A stretch of DNA of 14,548 nt, taken from positions 2,669 to 17,216 of the forward strand of contig JAJYKO010000023.1 in assembly GCA_021788565.1 (NCBI GenBank), written 5' to 3'. This stretch comes from Chloroflexota bacterium. Its GTDB lineage: Bacteria; Chloroflexota; UBA6077. Under the pieces are notes generated by a model, which was given only the letters and a program-made list of their open reading frames with translations, did not search any database and was not told the DNA's origin. How positions within the stretch are numbered: the first letter of the stretch is position 1; every line of letters begins with the position of its first letter. Position numbers and translations under genes: made by a program. Below, piece after piece: positions 13,275 through 14,548 of this stretch.

Positions 13275-14548
13275 CTACCTGGCTGCTACCGCCGCCGCGA
13301 TGGCGACCAATTGATCGGGTGTGAGTCCCTCGGCCTTCTGTCCGCGTTTAGGCAGAAACGCTCTTACCACCTGGGGGAAGAGGGCGTAGCTGATCACGTC
13401 CTCGTCACTCTTCGCAAGGTTTCCGATCTCGGCTTTCGCCTTCTCGAACTCCGGCTCCAGTAAATCGGCAGGCCTGCAGGCGATCGGCTCTTCGTCCCCA
13501 AGCACCTTCTTCACGACCTCGGGATCGATTGGGACGGGGGTGCGGCCGTACATGCCCCTCACGACGTTCTTCACCTCATTCGGGATTATCTTGTATCGCT
13601 CGCCGAGCAGCACGTTGAAGACCGCTTGGGAGCCCACGATCTGGCTGGAAGGGGTGACGAGGGGCGGATAGCCCAACTCCGCCCTGACCCGCGGGACCTC
13701 CTCCAGCACTTCGTCCAGCCTATCTTCTGCCCCTTGCTCACGAAGCTGGTTCACCAGGTTGGAGATCATGCCGCCCGGGATCTGGAACTGCAACACGTCG
13801 GTGTCGACGCCGAAGGAGTTCATCTCCAGATGAGCGTAGTTCCGGCGAACCTCCGCGAAGTACTTGCCGATAACCGAAAGCGTACTGATGTCCAGGCCTG
13901 TCGCACGATGCGTTTGGGCAAGCGCCGCAACCATGCTCTCGGTTGGGGGTTGAGAAGTGCCCAGCGACATGCTGGAGATGGCGCAGTCGACCAGGTCGAT
14001 GCCCGTCATGGCGGCGGCAAAATAGGACATCGAGGCCATGCCGCTGGTGTAGTGGCAGTGGAGCGAGATAGGCACGTCCGTTATCGCCTTGAGCTTGAAG
14101 ACCAGGTCGGAGGCATCGTTGGGGGAGATCAGCCCGGCCATATCCTTGATGCAGAGGGAGTCCGCGCCTATCGCAAGTAGCTCCTTTGCCATCTTTACGA
14201 AGCCGTCGTTGCTGTGAACGGGGCTGAGGGTGTAGCAGACGGTGGCCTGAACGTGGCCCCCCTCCTTCCGCACCGCTCTCATTGCCGGCTCCATGTTGCG
14301 GACATCGTTCAGGGCGTCGAAGATCCGGAAGACGTCCATCCCGTTCTCACGCGCCTTGCCGACAAACCGCTCCACGAGGTCGTCCGCATAGTGGCGGTAG
14401 CCGACGAGGTTCTGTCCACGAAGGAGCATCTGGAGGCGCGTCTTCGGCATCCGCTGCTTCATCGTGCGGAGTCGCTCCCATGGGTCCTCGTTCAGGAACC
14501 GCATGCAGGCGTCGAAGGTGGCCCCACCCCACACCTCCAGGGACCAGT
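13275..14548 (-). CDS. OADA/PycB-type carboxyltransferase (oxaloacetate decarboxylase alpha or pyruvate carboxylase subunit B), 5' end outside window
   Basis: The 423 visible residues lack roughly the first 70-80 of the family. LEVWGGATFD, GYRHYADD, FRIFDALNDVRNM and the TIM-barrel motif CIKDMAG (Lys at 14145-14147, the carbamylated metal ligand) are present. So is LHCHYTSG, whose two His residues are metal ligands; all are diagnostic of the HMGL-like carboxyltransferase domain. VDTDVLQFQIPGGMISNL and the GYPPLVTPSSQIVG segment belong to the conserved carboxylase domain that follows. The enzyme moves carboxyl groups between carboxybiotin and pyruvate/oxaloacetate. No biotinyl domain is attached; the neighbouring gene supplies it. 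No membrane beta subunit of a sodium-pumping decarboxylase and no biotin carboxylase is visible, so an anabolic two- or three-subunit pyruvate carboxylase is as likely as a decarboxylase or transcarboxylase. Confidence 0.92.
   Translation of the reverse strand, partial: WSLEVWGGATFDACMRFLNEDPWERLRTMKQRMPKTRLQMLLRGQNLVGYRHYADDLVERFVGKARENGMDVFRIFDALNDVRNMEPAMRAVRKEGGHVQATVCYTLSPVHSNDGFVKMAKELLAIGADSLCIKDMAGLISPNDASDLVFKLKAITDVPISLHCHYTSGMASMSYFAAAMTGIDLVDCAISSMSLGTSQPPTESMVAALAQTHRATGLDISTLSVIGKYFAEVRRNYAHLEMNSFGVDTDVLQFQIPGGMISNLVNQLREQGAEDRLDEVLEEVPRVRAELGYPPLVTPSSQIVGSQAVFNVLLGERYKIIPNEVKNVVRGMYGRTPVPIDPEVVKKVLGDEEPIACRPADLLEPEFEKAKAEIGNLAKSDEDVISYALFPQVVRAFLPKRGQKAEGLTPDQLVAIAAAVAAR

Overview
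The window is bacterial chromosomal DNA of moderately high GC. It has Shine-Dalgarno sites, sigma70-type promoters (TTGACG-N17-TATAAT in front of a tRNA gene) and rho-independent terminators, which argue against an archaeon. The phylum cannot be fixed from the sequence. The separate carboxyltransferase and biotin-carrier genes at the right end resemble two-subunit pyruvate carboxylase/oxaloacetate decarboxylase systems of bacteria such as Chloroflexota or some Bacillota, but this is only a hint.

Layout. Left chromosomal flank (1-2180): a nitroreductase on the minus strand, cut by the window edge and divergent from a plus-strand MFS drug/proton antiporter, then a complete tRNA-Gly(UCC) with its own promoter and terminator. 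Accessory insert (about 2129-11543): a 9.3-kb segment bounded by an 89-bp direct repeat of the 3' part of the tRNA-Gly plus its terminator (left 2129-2217 inside the working tRNA, right 11455-11543 as an orphan copy, 6 mismatches). Right chromosomal flank (11735-14548, minus strand): a two-gene operon encoding an OADA/PycB-type carboxyltransferase (5' end outside the window) and an unusual biotin carrier protein with two biotinyl domains.

The insert carries no integrase, transposase or other mobility gene; its cargo looks like defence or conflict genes. First comes a two-gene AbiE-like (type IV toxin-antitoxin) unit: a winged-helix protein with a PD-(D/E)xK-like N-terminus and a Pol-beta-type nucleotidyltransferase. 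Next is a small unrecognised ORF. Last is a giant reading frame (4816-11180) that joins an Mrr/PD-(D/E)xK nuclease-like domain, a long TPR-like solenoid, two PIN-like segments and a large unrecognised helical C-terminus. It is interrupted by one frame change at a CCCC run (5262-5265). Read through, the product would be 2121 residues. This is the best candidate here for an undescribed system.

Intergenic stretches. 2037-2385 holds the tRNA, its terminator, a second tRNA-like/inverted-repeat site (2243-2293) and a promoter for the cargo operon. 11181-11734 holds an inverted repeat, a near-consensus promoter overlapping a palindrome, short copies of the end motif, the orphan tRNA 3' part with terminator, and about 190 bp with nothing recognisable except one palindrome. 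The promoter at 11335-11363 reads into the orphan tRNA piece and its terminator, so a short RNA may be made there.
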